64,000 bases of DNA, taken from VXYL01 sp965116935 (lineage in GTDB: Bacteria > Pseudomonadota > Gammaproteobacteria > Pseudomonadales > Azotimanducaceae). The stretch is taken from assembly GCA_965116935.1 (NCBI GenBank), contig OZ220737.1, positions 806,001-870,000 on the forward strand. The letters run 5' to 3'. Shown piece by piece: positions 7,033-16,131 of this stretch. The position numbers were made by a program, and so were the translations under genes. Under the pieces are notes generated by a model, which made no database searches, was not told the DNA's origin, and saw nothing but the letters and a program-made list of their open reading frames with translations. The first letter of the stretch is position 1, and every line of letters begins with the position of its first letter.

Positions 7033-9432
7033 CTACGAGCGCACCTTCAGCCGAATGCCGATCGTTCTTGGCCGGTTTGTGGTGATGCGCGAGTCGTAGT
7101 AGCCCGAGTTCTGGAAGATCTGTGCTCGCTCGTCCGTCAGATTCGTGATGAAGAGCTCGGCTCCCCAAGCGCCGCCATTGAAGTCCATGCCGGCGCGGAC
7201 GTTGACGAGGGAGTAAGCGTCCATGAGCACCGGTGGCTGTTCGCTTTGGCGCGCGAGCAGGTTCCAGCGCTCGTCGGTGAAGGACCAGTTGAAGAGGCCA
7301 TAGACGGCACGGTTGCCGCTCAAGGGGCGGTCGTAGCTGAGGCCCACCGACGCGCTCCACTCCGGCGTGTGGGCGAGTCGCCGCCCTTCGGCGGCATAGA
7401 CGAAGCGCGGTTCCCGGGCAATGGTGGCGAAGTCGCCCACGAGTTCGGCGCGGTTGAACGCAAGGCCCCCGGTCAGCGTCCAGTTCTCGCCCAGCACCGC
7501 CGTGAGGTCGGCCTCGACGCCCCGGATGGTGGCGCCTTCGACGTTGCGGCGGAAGTTGAAGGGCACGGTGAGAAGGTCGTAGAGGACGGTCTGGAAGTTG
7601 TCCCAGTCGATGAAGTAGGCGGCGCCGTTCAGCACCACCCGGCCCTCGGCCATCGTCGATTTCCAGCCCACCTCCCACGAACGGCTGAAGTCGGATTCGT
7701 AGAACTCCGGCACCTCGGGATGGGTGACGTTGGGGTTGCGGCTGCCGCGACGGAAGCCTTCGCCGTAGGCGGCGTAAATCAGGACATCCTCGGATAAATC
7801 GTACTGGGCGCTGAACTTGAGGGTTTGGTCGGTGTCCGACTCGCCCGGCTGGTCGCCGTCGTACTCCTTGGGCTCCCACGGATAGCCGCAACTCCAACCA
7901 CTGCCCTCACCGTCGTCGGCGCGGAACACGCGCATCCCGGCGGCGAGGGTGAGCTGGTCGGTGAAGTCCCAGGACACGTCGCCAAACGCCGCTGCGTAGC
8001 TGTTCGTGCCTTTCCAGCCGGGACAGCTCCACCACTCGAGCGGCAGCGGCGTGCCGCCGTCGCGGCTGACGTAGTACTCGGCCGGGCCGCTAGTGAAGTT
8101 GATGCCCGGCATTTCCCAGAACAAATAGCCGTCGTAGCGCCCGGTTTCGGAGTAAACGCCTCCGATCCAGTTCAGCCGGCCTTCGCCGGTGGATGCCATC
8201 CTGAGTTCGTGCGACCAGCGGCTGGCGTTGGCCTCGCTCTCGAAGAAGATGCTTGGGTCCGCGCAGCCGGTGAAGCCATACCAGTAGAAATTCTCGCAGG
8301 CGTGCTGCTGCACCCAGCTCCCGAACGAGGCGTATTCGACGTAGTCCGAATAGTCGTTAACGGCGAGGTCGTCGCGGTCGTAGTAGCTCGTTGCGTACAC
8401 GAGATCGCCGATGCCCGTTTCGCCGGTGAGCGTGAAGGCATATTGGGCGTGATTCAGGTTCGTGTATTCCGGGCCGCGCCGGGTCACTTCGAGGTCGCCG
8501 TGCCTGGTGGGGTCGTGATCCCACGCGCCCACGGTGTCGGTGGCCTGGGTCATGGCCGTGCCAAGCGCCTGCCAGTCCTCGTTGAGCTCGAAGCTGAGGG
8601 CAATGCGGCCGCCGGTGGTCTCCTCCTGGTTGTAGTCCTCGCCGGCCCACTGCCGGTTGTTAACCGTCACGCCGTTGCTGTAGGTGAAGTCCTGCTCGAT
8701 GTTGTCCACGAAGCCGTTGGATTTGTCGTGCCAAAACACGGCGCGAACCGCAGCCCGATCCGACAGCGGCAGGTTGCCGAAGCCCTCTGCCGTGTAAGTG
8801 GTGTCGCCGTGTGCGATGCTGCCGCCGGCAAGATCGAAGCCGTAGGCGGTCTCTTCCGTGTCGGGCTTGTTGGTGATGATCCGCACCGTGCCAGAGACCG
8901 AGCTTGCACCGTAGTAGGTGCCCTCTGGACCGCGCAGCACCTCGATGCGTTCGATGTCGTAGAGGTGCAGGTCCGGCGCGCCGCCGGCCCGCCCGTTCAC
9001 GGGCTGCTCATCCAAGTAGTAGCTGGTGGTCGCATCGTTGGTGCGAAAGACATGCGGGATGCCGCCGTCGGACACGCCGCGAATGTGCATGAGCTGCGTG
9101 CCGGGGCCGGCGCTGATGTAGGAAAGCGAAGGCGACTGATCGGCGAAATCCTCGAACCGGTCGAGGTCCATCCGTTCGAGATCGTCTGATGTGAACGCCT
9201 GAATGCTCACGGGCGTGTCCTGGATGTTGGACTCCCGCTTGCGCGCAGTGACGATCACTTCCTCAAGCGCCGGCGCTGAAGCCGAGGCTTCCTGGGCGTG
9301 AAGACATGGCGCGGCGCCAAGCCCTGAGGCGGCGGCAACCGCGACCGCCAGTTTGGAGAGCGGGAACTGCCCGACCATTTGGTCGTTGAGCGCGCTGGTC
9401 TCTCGGCTCCGCGACGTTCGCGACTTCCGCAT
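7033..9432 (-). CDS. TonB-dependent outer-membrane receptor
   Basis: 799 aa from the ATG at 9432, chosen because GGAGGAG lies just before it. After a basic N-terminus comes a signal peptide (AVAVAAASGLGAAPCLHAQ), then a plug domain with EEVIVTARKRESNIQDTPVS and an IRGV motif, then a long beta-barrel. The C-terminus (RPRTIGIRLKVRS) is typical of receptors that group with FecA/IroN-like and Caulobacter-type TBDRs. It imports a siderophore, vitamin, glycan or other substrate using TonB energy; the substrate is unknown. It follows the amidohydrolase on the same strand, 40 bp upstream of it, so uptake and hydrolysis of one compound is plausible but unproven. Confidence 0.92.
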   Translation of the reverse strand: MRKSRTSRSRETSALNDQMVGQFPLSKLAVAVAAASGLGAAPCLHAQEASASAPALEEVIVTARKRESNIQDTPVSIQAFTSDDLERMDLDRFEDFADQSPSLSYISAGPGTQLMHIRGVSDGGIPHVFRTNDATTSYYLDEQPVNGRAGGAPDLHLYDIERIEVLRGPEGTYYGASSVSGTVRIITNKPDTEETAYGFDLAGGSIAHGDTTYTAEGFGNLPLSDRAAVRAVFWHDKSNGFVDNIEQDFTYSNGVTVNNRQWAGEDYNQEETTGGRIALSFELNEDWQALGTAMTQATDTVGAWDHDPTRHGDLEVTRRGPEYTNLNHAQYAFTLTGETGIGDLVYATSYYDRDDLAVNDYSDYVEYASFGSWVQQHACENFYWYGFTGCADPSIFFESEANASRWSHELRMASTGEGRLNWIGGVYSETGRYDGYLFWEMPGINFTSGPAEYYVSRDGGTPLPLEWWSCPGWKGTNSYAAAFGDVSWDFTDQLTLAAGMRVFRADDGEGSGWSCGYPWEPKEYDGDQPGESDTDQTLKFSAQYDLSEDVLIYAAYGEGFRRGSRNPNVTHPEVPEFYESDFSRSWEVGWKSTMAEGRVVLNGAAYFIDWDNFQTVLYDLLTVPFNFRRNVEGATIRGVEADLTAVLGENWTLTGGLAFNRAELVGDFATIAREPRFVYAAEGRRLAHTPEWSASVGLSYDRPLSGNRAVYGLFNWSFTDERWNLLARQSEQPPVLMDAYSLVNVRAGMDFNGGAWGAELFITNLTDERAQIFQNSGYYDSRITTNRPRTIGIRLKVRS

Positions 9433-9823
9433 GGCTCCTCCAGCCGGCAGCAACGAGTCGCGCCAATGTACACCACCGCGCATGGGAAGCAACCTCGCCG
9501 CTCTCCCTGTGGGCTCCGTGCTCGGCGGGGACGTCCGGTCGCTGACACGCGGGAAACAGGGCACCCTTTTTTCCGGCCCGACAGGGCCCGTCTCGCGGGG
9601 AGGGGGCTGGTTGCATGTTCGGGCCCTTGGTTGCTTCGCCTTCGGCGGGAGGAGCGTGATGGGCCCTCGCTCCGAATGAGAGCACACCGCGCCTTCCGGC
9701 CGGCACGTTGGTGTGGACTCGGCTCCGAGGCACTTCCGTTTTTTATCAACGTGTTATGCAATTTCTCCCATGAGAGTCTTTCCAGCTCGGCGGGGACGCC
9801 TGGTCGCCGACGCGCCAGTTCCC
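9433..9823. other. intergenic region, no gene seen
   Basis: About 390 bp between the sulfotransferase stop and the TonB-receptor start, both on the minus strand. Open frames occur on both strands but have no ribosome-binding site, no family resemblance and GC-driven composition. The promoter of the TonB receptor must lie here. I saw no convincing terminator or repeat. Confidence 0.5.
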
Positions 9824-11734
9824 CTAGAAGGTGTCCCAGGTCTGCAATGCGTTGCCCAAGGCCGATTCGAGAGGTGCGAGGTGCGGCCGGTAGGCTTGCC
9901 AGTGCTCCTTGGCGTCGGTGTAGATGGGTTGGCGCACTTGCTCGGCGCTGGCCGTGCGCACCACTCGGTCGGTTTCGAAAAAGCGGAGGCAAGATTCCTC
10001 AAAAGGCAGGTCGCAGTGGGCGAGGAGGCGGCGGGTCTCGGGTTCGGTGTCGTCCACCATGCGTTCGTAGATAACGCGGTGGATACGGCCCGGCAGCAGG
10101 CTCTGCCAGTGGCGCATCATTTCGAGATAGCCCTTGTAGTAGGCGGCGAGGGTGTCCAGGCGATAGCTGAAGGACTGGCCGCGGGCGAAGTTTTGCTTGT
10201 AGGTGCTCAAGGCGCAGCCCAAGGGATGGCGGCGGGTGTCCACGAACAGTGCCTGCGGCAACATGCAGGCGATGAGGCCGACGTGGAGGAAGTTGTTGGG
10301 CATCTTGTCGACGAAGTAGGGGGCGTCGCCGCGGTGGGAGGCGGTTTCCGCAAGGTAGCGCTCGCCCAACGCCTGTAAATCCTTGGGCGTCATTTGCTGG
10401 GCGGCATCCGGGTAGCCGGCGCCGCGTTCGAGTTCGCGCACGTAGCCGAGCACGTGGGGCAGTTCCATCGTTCCCTGCACGCGGCTGTGGGAAGAGAGGA
10501 TCTGGTCCACCAGCGTGGAGCCGGAACGGGGCAGGCCGATGACAAAGATGGGTATGGGAGCCCGATCGACCGCCGGGCGCCCCGGCGTTCCCCGCTTCTC
10601 GGCGAGCGCGGCTCTCGTAAACGCCTGCCGCAAACGCCGGCACTGGGCCTCGAACCGTTCCACGTTGAACGACTCGTGGCTCGCTCTGAGATCGTTGCCG
10701 CGACGGTAGTGCTCGAACGCTTGGTCCACGTCGCCGCGGTCCTCGAACGCCTTGCCGAGGGCGAAGTGCAGGGCGGCGCGGTCGCGGCCGAACAGGTCCT
10801 TGCGTTCCTGCGCCGCCTCCATGGCGTTCCGCTCTGTGTCGGTGAAGCGATACGTCTTGAGGTCCGCCAGGCTCCACCACGCCTCGCCGAGACCGGCGTC
10901 GGCAGCCGCCGCGTTGCGGTAGGCGCCCACGCTCGCGTCCGAGTTGCCGAGCGCCTTGTGGACGTGGCCGAGGGAGAGATGCACGCGCGGCTGCTTGGGA
11001 TTGATCGCCAGCGCCCGCTCGAATGCGGTTGCCACTTCCGCCTGCTTGAGCCCCCAGGCCAGCACCGTGCCCAACGTCGTCCAGCTCTCGGCGAGTTCGG
11101 GGTTGAGTTCCACCGCGCGCTGCGCTGCAGCCTCGGCCTCCGGGAATCTCGACCGGCTCATGGCGAGGCGGGCTAAGGCACGATGTACATGGCTGACGTT
11201 GGCGGAGACCGACATGGCCCGCCCGAGCAGGCGCTCGGCGTCGTCCGGTGCGTTGCGGTCGATGGCGATGTTGGCGAGGCCCACCAGGGCGTGGATGTGG
11301 TTTGGGTCCGCCTTGAGCACGTCTCGGTAGCCGGTTTCGGCATCGCGCGGGCGGCCTTGTGCGCCAGCCTGGATCGCTGCCCGGATGTTGGGGAAGAACG
11401 GGTCGCAGGAAATTGCTTCGCGCTGCGCTGCACGGGCGTCGTCGTCCCGGCCCTCGGCAAACAGGTTGTCCGCGTGACGTTGCCATGCGGCGGCAAGGTC
11501 CGCTGCCACGGCACGCTGCTGCGGCATCGCTCGCGCAGCGGTTTGCAGATGTTCGATGGCTTTCGGCAGGTCGCCCTGGCCGGCGAATGCGGCGCCGAGC
11601 AGGTGCCGCGCCTCGGCGTTGCGAGGCTCGACCGCGAGCACATCCTGCGCAGCCCGCTTCGCTCTGGCGGCCTGTCCCGCCCGCAGCGATGCGGCGGCGC
11701 GATGGAGTTCTGCCGTGACGTCCACGGCTCGCAT
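9824..11734 (-). CDS. TPR-repeat sulfotransferase
   Basis: 636 aa from the ATG at 11734. Roughly residues 1-320 are tandem tetratricopeptide repeats (for example NAEARHLLGAAFAGQGDLPK, and HVHRALARLAMSRSRFPEA). Residues about 370-620 are a Sulfotransfer_3 domain with the 5'-phosphosulfate-binding loop IGLPRSGSTLVDQ and a downstream YFVDKMPNNFLHVG. It would transfer sulfate from PAPS to a protein, carbohydrate or lipid acceptor, and the TPR part probably recruits the acceptor. This fused architecture is common in marine Proteobacteria. The long in-frame extension upstream of 11734 is Pro/Arg-rich and overlaps the divergent hydrolase, so I reject it. Confidence 0.88.
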   Translation of the reverse strand: MRAVDVTAELHRAAASLRAGQAARAKRAAQDVLAVEPRNAEARHLLGAAFAGQGDLPKAIEHLQTAARAMPQQRAVAADLAAAWQRHADNLFAEGRDDDARAAQREAISCDPFFPNIRAAIQAGAQGRPRDAETGYRDVLKADPNHIHALVGLANIAIDRNAPDDAERLLGRAMSVSANVSHVHRALARLAMSRSRFPEAEAAAQRAVELNPELAESWTTLGTVLAWGLKQAEVATAFERALAINPKQPRVHLSLGHVHKALGNSDASVGAYRNAAAADAGLGEAWWSLADLKTYRFTDTERNAMEAAQERKDLFGRDRAALHFALGKAFEDRGDVDQAFEHYRRGNDLRASHESFNVERFEAQCRRLRQAFTRAALAEKRGTPGRPAVDRAPIPIFVIGLPRSGSTLVDQILSSHSRVQGTMELPHVLGYVRELERGAGYPDAAQQMTPKDLQALGERYLAETASHRGDAPYFVDKMPNNFLHVGLIACMLPQALFVDTRRHPLGCALSTYKQNFARGQSFSYRLDTLAAYYKGYLEMMRHWQSLLPGRIHRVIYERMVDDTEPETRRLLAHCDLPFEESCLRFFETDRVVRTASAEQVRQPIYTDAKEHWQAYRPHLAPLESALGNALQTWDTF

Positions 11735-11802
11735 TATGGTGCGGCGCTGTGGATGCGTCACACTTGGGGCGCTCGCAAGGATGATGGGGTGAGGAGAGTC
11801 TG

Positions 11803-13041
11803 ATGGGCTACCGGATTGCTGGCCGCTTGGCCGCCAGCGCGTCGCTTGTGGTGCTTGCTGGCACGTTGTGCGCGGGCGAACTGCCGCGTGCGGAACCCGC
11901 TGAAGCCGGCATGTCGGCGGCTCGGCTGGTGCGGGTGGCGGAGCGGATGGACAGCCTGGTGGCGCAAGGAGAGTTCCCCGGAATGCTGGCCATGATCGCG
12001 CGCCGCGGCAGAGTTGTGTTCGAGCATGCCGTCGGCACCCTGGATGTCGAAACCGGCGCATCCCTCGAGATGGATTCGCTCATGCGCATCTACTCCATGA
12101 CCAAGCCCATAACAAGCGTTGCGGCGATGATGCTGGTGGAGGACGGCAAGCTGTTGCTGGATGCGCCGGTCTCCATGCACTTCCCGGAGTGGAAGGAACT
12201 CAAGGTTCTGAAGGACGGGGAGCAGGTGCCGGCGGGCACCGCCATGACTGCCCGGCACCTCTTGATGCACACCTCGGGCCTGACCTACGGCTATTACGGC
12301 GACACGCCGGTGGACCGCATGTATCGCGAGGCCAAGCTGATCGACGATTGGGACTATCTCACCCACGGCACGCACGAATTGGTGCAGAAGCTCGCCGACA
12401 TTCCGCTGCTGTTTCAGCCCGGTTCACGCTGGCACTACGGCTTCTCTAGCGACGTGCTGGGCCATCTTGTGGAAAGGGTCAGCGGGCAGCCGCTGGACGC
12501 TTTCTTCCAAGAGCGTTTGTTTGCGCCTCTCGGCATGGACGATGCGTACTTCGATGTGCCGGAAGCAGCCCTGGCCCGCTTCGGAACGGATCATTACGTG
12601 GTTGATGGCGAGGTGATCGTGCAGGATTCGCCACGGGAGGACCCGGAGTTCCGCGGCGTCACTTTCCTCTCCGGCGGCGGGGGCCTCGTGATGACTGCCG
12701 AGAACTACCTTCGCTTTTGCCTCATGCTGGTCAACGGCGGCATCCTCGATGGCGCGAGGCTTCTGAGCCCCGCCGCAGTCGATCTGATGACCAGCAACCT
12801 CCTCGCGGACGGCGATTCCGCGAACGGCGACGGCTTTGGCCTCGGCTTCGCCATCGCCCCGGACGGCGCAGCGCGCGGCGCGCTCACCCCCGGCAGCTAC
12901 TACTGGGGCGGCGCTGCCGGCACGTTCTTCTGGATCGACCCGCAACTCGAGCTGGTCGCTGTATTCATGCCGCAACGAATCGGCACGCCACCCTGGATTC
13001 AACAGACGCTGCAGAACATGGTGTACGCGGCAGCGGAGTAG
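11803..13041 (+). CDS. serine beta-lactamase-like hydrolase (class C / EstB-like)
   Basis: 412 aa with a cleavable signal peptide (residues about 1-24). The catalytic SxxK is SMTK (about residue 97), and the Tyr of the second motif is in WHYGFSSDVLGHL, in the usual position for YxN-type motifs. The third motif region reads GGAAGTFFWIDP. The family includes class C beta-lactamases, D-aminopeptidases and carboxylesterases, so esterase activity is as likely as penicillin recognition. GAGGAG precedes the ATG. It is transcribed divergently from the TPR-sulfotransferase with 68 bp between the start codons. Confidence 0.88.
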   Translation: MGYRIAGRLAASASLVVLAGTLCAGELPRAEPAEAGMSAARLVRVAERMDSLVAQGEFPGMLAMIARRGRVVFEHAVGTLDVETGASLEMDSLMRIYSMTKPITSVAAMMLVEDGKLLLDAPVSMHFPEWKELKVLKDGEQVPAGTAMTARHLLMHTSGLTYGYYGDTPVDRMYREAKLIDDWDYLTHGTHELVQKLADIPLLFQPGSRWHYGFSSDVLGHLVERVSGQPLDAFFQERLFAPLGMDDAYFDVPEAALARFGTDHYVVDGEVIVQDSPREDPEFRGVTFLSGGGGLVMTAENYLRFCLMLVNGGILDGARLLSPAAVDLMTSNLLADGDSANGDGFGLGFAIAPDGAARGALTPGSYYWGGAAGTFFWIDPQLELVAVFMPQRIGTPPWIQQTLQNMVYAAAE

Positions 13042-13273
13042 GTTGGGCAACGGCGAGGGCCTGGGATTGGCGGTAGTGTCTCACTTTGACCCTACCTGCT
13101 GTGGCGGATGGGTGCTGGAAAACCGGCGATCGTGTTCGACTTACCTGCCGGCACCGCCTTGGAGGGCGGGGCGCTGCCAAACCCCTCGCTACGCTTGGCG
13201 TCTGGCCCCAGCCCCCACCTCCTCAAGAGTGCGCGCCACGCGCTGTGCAAATCTCAAGTGAGACACCACCGGA

Positions 13274-13303
13274 TTGACAGCGGTGTAGCCAGTTGGCTAC
13301 TTT
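13274..13303 (+). promoter_or_regulatory. promoter with overlapping operator of the toxin-antitoxin pair
   Basis: A TTGACA box (13274-13279) is followed at 18 bp by TACTTT (13298-13303). Between and across the -10 lies a perfect 7-bp inverted repeat with a 2-nt spacer, GTAGCCAGTTGGCTAC (13285-13300). The toxin ATG follows within 10 bp. Binding of the downstream HTH antitoxin here would give the usual autoregulation (inference). Confidence 0.6.
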
Positions 13304-13309
13304 TCCGGC

Positions 13310-13555
13310 ATGCTCGAAGTCCGTAGGACGGAGGTCTATGCCCGGTGGCTGGACGGCTTGCGCGACGCCCGTGCCCGTGCGCGCGTGCTGGTCCGTGTCC
13401 AGCGACTGATAGCGGGCAATCCGGGCGACGTCAGGCCGGTGGGCGAAGGCGTCTCCGAGATGCGGATCGACTACGGACCGGGATACCGGGTTTACTTCAA
13501 GAGGCAGGGCCGGACGGTGGTGGTGTTGCTGGCAGGTGGCGACAAGCGCACCTAA
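13310..13555 (+). CDS. RelE/ParE-superfamily toxin (HigB-like, Gp49-related)
   Basis: 81 aa. The order RTEVYARWLDGLRDARARARV...NPGDVRPVGEGVSEMRIDYGPGYRVYFKRQGRTVVVLLAGGDK matches the addiction-module killer-protein family, which typically cleaves mRNA on the ribosome. The basic residues and the GPGYRVYF/LLAGGDK strands are kept, and the length is normal, so it looks intact. It has almost no leader and lies right after an operator-like palindrome. It is followed at 54 bp by an HTH antitoxin gene; this toxin-first order is typical of higBA-type loci. Confidence 0.85.
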   Translation: MLEVRRTEVYARWLDGLRDARARARVLVRVQRLIAGNPGDVRPVGEGVSEMRIDYGPGYRVYFKRQGRTVVVLLAGGDKRT

Positions 13556-13609
13556 AGCGCCGACGTCCAGATGGCCCTGCGCCTCGCGCGGAACCTGTAG
13601 GTGGATGAC

Positions 13610-13927
13610 ATGACGAAGACCGTTACATCACACTACGACGTTGCCGAGCATCTGCGCACGCCCGAGGACATGGCGGCGTACCTGGAGGCGTCCATCGAGG
13701 AGGCGGACGGAGACGCCGCGTTCGTGGCCAAGGCGCTCGGCGACATCGCCCGCGCGCGGGGCATGGCACAGGTGGCGAACGACACCGGCTTGTCCCGCGA
13801 GAGCCTCTACAAGGCGCTGTCTGGGGAGCGCGTGCCGACATTCGAGACTGTTCTCAGGGTGGTCGGTGCGCTTGGGCTGAAGCTGCGGGCGGAAGCTTCG
13901 CCGGTGGCCCAGCGACAGTCGGGGTGA
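13610..13927 (+). CDS. HTH antitoxin of the HigA-like addiction module
   Basis: 105 aa from the ATG at 13610; an in-frame GTG three codons upstream is the alternative. The N-terminus MTKTVTSHYDVAEHLRTPED and the helix-turn-helix VANDTGLSRESLYKALSG are hallmarks of the putative addiction-module antidote family. It would neutralise the preceding toxin and repress the shared promoter by binding the GTAGCCA palindrome. It forms one operon with the toxin and is intact. Confidence 0.85.
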   Translation: MTKTVTSHYDVAEHLRTPEDMAAYLEASIEEADGDAAFVAKALGDIARARGMAQVANDTGLSRESLYKALSGERVPTFETVLRVVGALGLKLRAEASPVAQRQSG

Positions 13928-13944
13928 TTACCGGCGGCCTGGTC

Positions 13945-14441
13945 CTACGGGTCGCCTAGCCACGTCATGGGGTCGGTCGGTTCGCCGTCGGCGCGCACCT
14001 CGAAGTAGACGCCCACATCGGCTCGACCGCCGCTTTGGCCGGCGGAGGCGATAGCTTCGCCGCCGGATACCCAGTCGCCTTCCTTTTTGTAGATGGCGTC
14101 GCTGTGGCCGTAGAGCGACAGGTGGCCGTTGCCGTGGTCGACGATGGTGAGAAGGCCAAAACCACGCAGCCATTCCGCGAACACGACGCGGCCGTTGGCG
14201 ACGGCGATCACGTCTTCGCCAGGGGAGGCGCTGAATTGCACGCCTTCCCACGTCATGCGGCCGCCGGCGCGGTTCTGGCCGAAGCGATTGACGATCTCGC
14301 CTTGCACGGGCCAAGGCAACTTGCCGCGCGACTCCACGAGGTCAAGCCCGGACAGCGCCGGCGGCACGTCGCGGGATGCCGGGTCCGGCACGGGACGCTG
14401 CGCCAAGGCCGTCAACAGGGATTCGAGCCGTTCCCGGTCTC
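13945..14441 (-). pseudogene. displaced 3' fragment of the envC-like gene
   Basis: About 497 bp nearly identical (I estimate 93-95%) to 17085-17581, covering the C-terminal LytM domain and stop codon of the envC-like gene on the same strand. Homology stops abruptly at 14441, after the codons for RERLESL. The N-terminal coiled-coil part and signal peptide are absent, so no periplasmic product can be made. An open frame of 156 codons remains but has no plausible start. Confidence 0.88.
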
Positions 14442-14734
14442 GGCCAAGGCTGGACGGAAGAAGCGTGTGGCGCGAAGAGGGCCTGGCGCGAAGGGCCTCC
14501 TTCTAGCACCAACGACGTGCCATTTGGGGAAGGCCACGATTTGGCCGCCAGGGAAGGTCAGGAAGCCAGCCCACACCCACGGACTTCCGTCAACTGCCGC
14601 GCCTCGGAACGCACTGCGTGGTACAGATCCCAGCGTAGCTGAAGGTTTATCCTGAACGGCGGCCAGGTGCCAACCGCTCGCATTGAGGTGCTGGACCGGT
14701 ACGCTGGCGACATGACCGTCGCCGACGCCAAACC
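14442..14734. other. non-coding stretch between two gene fragments
   Basis: About 290 bp between the displaced envC fragment and the transposase remnant. I recognised no gene, repeat or terminator here; it may be decayed insertion-sequence DNA. Confidence 0.4.
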
Positions 14735-14854
14735 GAACTCGTCTCCTACCTCGATTACTACAACAACCTCCGACCACCCCGCCATCGGCATGATGACTCC
14801 CGGCGAACACTTGGCTACGCTACAGCAGGCGGCCTGATGTCCAGAATATTCTGA
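14735..14854 (+). pseudogene. C-terminal remnant of an IS3/IS481-type transposase
   Basis: The frame from 14735 reads ELVSYLDYYNNLRPP...RRTLGYATAGGL to a TGA at 14852. This matches the conserved end of integrase-core (rve) transposases, YLDYYNNxRPHxxLGYxTP. The DDE core and both IS ends are missing. A few residues between RPP and LGY look scrambled by indels. It lies between the displaced envC fragment and the coiled-coil gene and marks past IS activity. Confidence 0.7.
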
Positions 14855-14949
14855 ACCGGCGCGTCGGTTGAACATCGCTTAACCAGCCAGCCAACCTAGC
14901 TCAAACCAGACCCAGATAGTGCCCTTTACACCTTTACAGGAGGCGTGTC

Positions 14950-16131
14950 ATGTCCACGACCGATGGTGCCAAGATTCTCATTCGTCGCCTTCCCAGTTGG
15001 TATGACGGGAGCAGGCATCGTGTGCGTGGCAACCTCATCTTTGAGGAAGGGAAGCAGGGAACGGTTGGGCAAATCGAGGACGTCGGTGCCCGGCTTGAGG
15101 ATCTCCCGAGTTTGTGCGGGGGTACGGCGGGGTTTGGGTTCCTGGATACGGCGGGATCGGTTGCATCCATTCTGAACTTAGGCGTGAGCGTGATTGGATT
15201 CACGCACGTGAGCAAGCTCTTGAAGCGAATTGAGCACCGGCTCAAGGGCATTGAAGCGAAGCTTGATGATCTCACCGCGTTGGTTGGCGTGGTCGACCAA
15301 AAGGTCGATCAGCTTGTCGAGTTGAACGAAGCACAAACCGCTGCATTGGCGGACGTCCACAAGCTCATCGTTTCGTTTGAGGTGGCGAAGGCGCATGCCG
15401 CGCTGGAGACTCTCGACATTCTATCGGGGATTGCAAAGACACCCGAACGCGACCTTCGCATTCGCGACGCGGCAGAGACACTTCAGGTACTTCGGATTTG
15501 GCTCGTCGACAAGCGGGACTCGATGGCGGCTTCTCATGCCACAACCCCCGCACGTACAGAGCTGCTGCGCGCCGAAGTCGCCGTCACATTGGCTGAATGC
15601 CGAGCTCGGTGCTTTGCCGGCGACGCTTCATTCGCAGGGAGTGTGCTCGACCGAGCGATTGCCGGCGGGCGTACGGAAATCCAGCGGATGTACGATCAGG
15701 TCGAGACACATTGCCTAGTGAATGAGTGGTACGGCCCTGTGGATGCCGAAGCGATGCCGTTTGATCCTGTAGACGCGGTTGAGGCGTTAGCGTGGCTCAA
15801 AGGGATCAATTTGGCGGAAGCGGAGATTGATCTCGCTAGCGCACGAAAGTTGGCAGCTGTGAGGCGGCGTGCGGCCGCAGCCCCCGGCCGGGCCGCCGGA
15901 CGTCCGGCATCGCCGCGTCCGCACCCGTGGCCGGCTCCAGAAAGGCACGGAGCAGAAAAGGCCGCCGCGGCGAGCCTCATTGCATCGTGTCGCTTGATTC
16001 GAGATTTGGAGGCAGCGCATGTGATGTGTGCGGTCATGGAACGTTGCGGTGAACCGATAGTGGCTTTGCTCTCGGACGATAGACCTGCGAGCGCACCAGC
16101 GCTCGTGCTTGATTGGACTGGGGGAAGATAA
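14950..16131 (+). CDS. unrecognised coiled-coil protein
   Basis: 393 aa. AGGAGG precedes the ATG at good spacing. About residues 58-88 include a Gly-rich hydrophobic stretch (GFGFLDTAGSVASILNLGVSVIGFTHV), then a coiled coil (about 88-145, KLLKRIEHRLKGIEAKLDD...), then a long helical region. Residues about 300-325 are an Ala/Pro/Arg-rich linker. The layout (amphipathic or membrane segment, then coiled coil, then helices) occurs in some bacterial accessory effectors of unknown role, but no family is recognised. A diverged copy of the last ~45 bp recurs 96 nt downstream, so the C-terminus may have been altered. It sits between two copies of the envC 3' end. Confidence 0.7.
   Translation: MSTTDGAKILIRRLPSWYDGSRHRVRGNLIFEEGKQGTVGQIEDVGARLEDLPSLCGGTAGFGFLDTAGSVASILNLGVSVIGFTHVSKLLKRIEHRLKGIEAKLDDLTALVGVVDQKVDQLVELNEAQTAALADVHKLIVSFEVAKAHAALETLDILSGIAKTPERDLRIRDAAETLQVLRIWLVDKRDSMAASHATTPARTELLRAEVAVTLAECRARCFAGDASFAGSVLDRAIAGGRTEIQRMYDQVETHCLVNEWYGPVDAEAMPFDPVDAVEALAWLKGINLAEAEIDLASARKLAAVRRRAAAAPGRAAGRPASPRPHPWPAPERHGAEKAAAASLIASCRLIRDLEAAHVMCAVMERCGEPIVALLSDDRPASAPALVLDWTGGR

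Noticed and set aside
7825..9189. 454-codon open frame antisense to the TonB receptor
   Set aside because: Opposite a clear TonB-dependent receptor; Val/Ala/Gly-rich shadow composition and no start signals.
11735..12061. N-terminal extension of the TPR-sulfotransferase
   Set aside because: It would overlap the divergent serine hydrolase and its signal peptide; the extension is Pro/Arg-rich with no TPR content.
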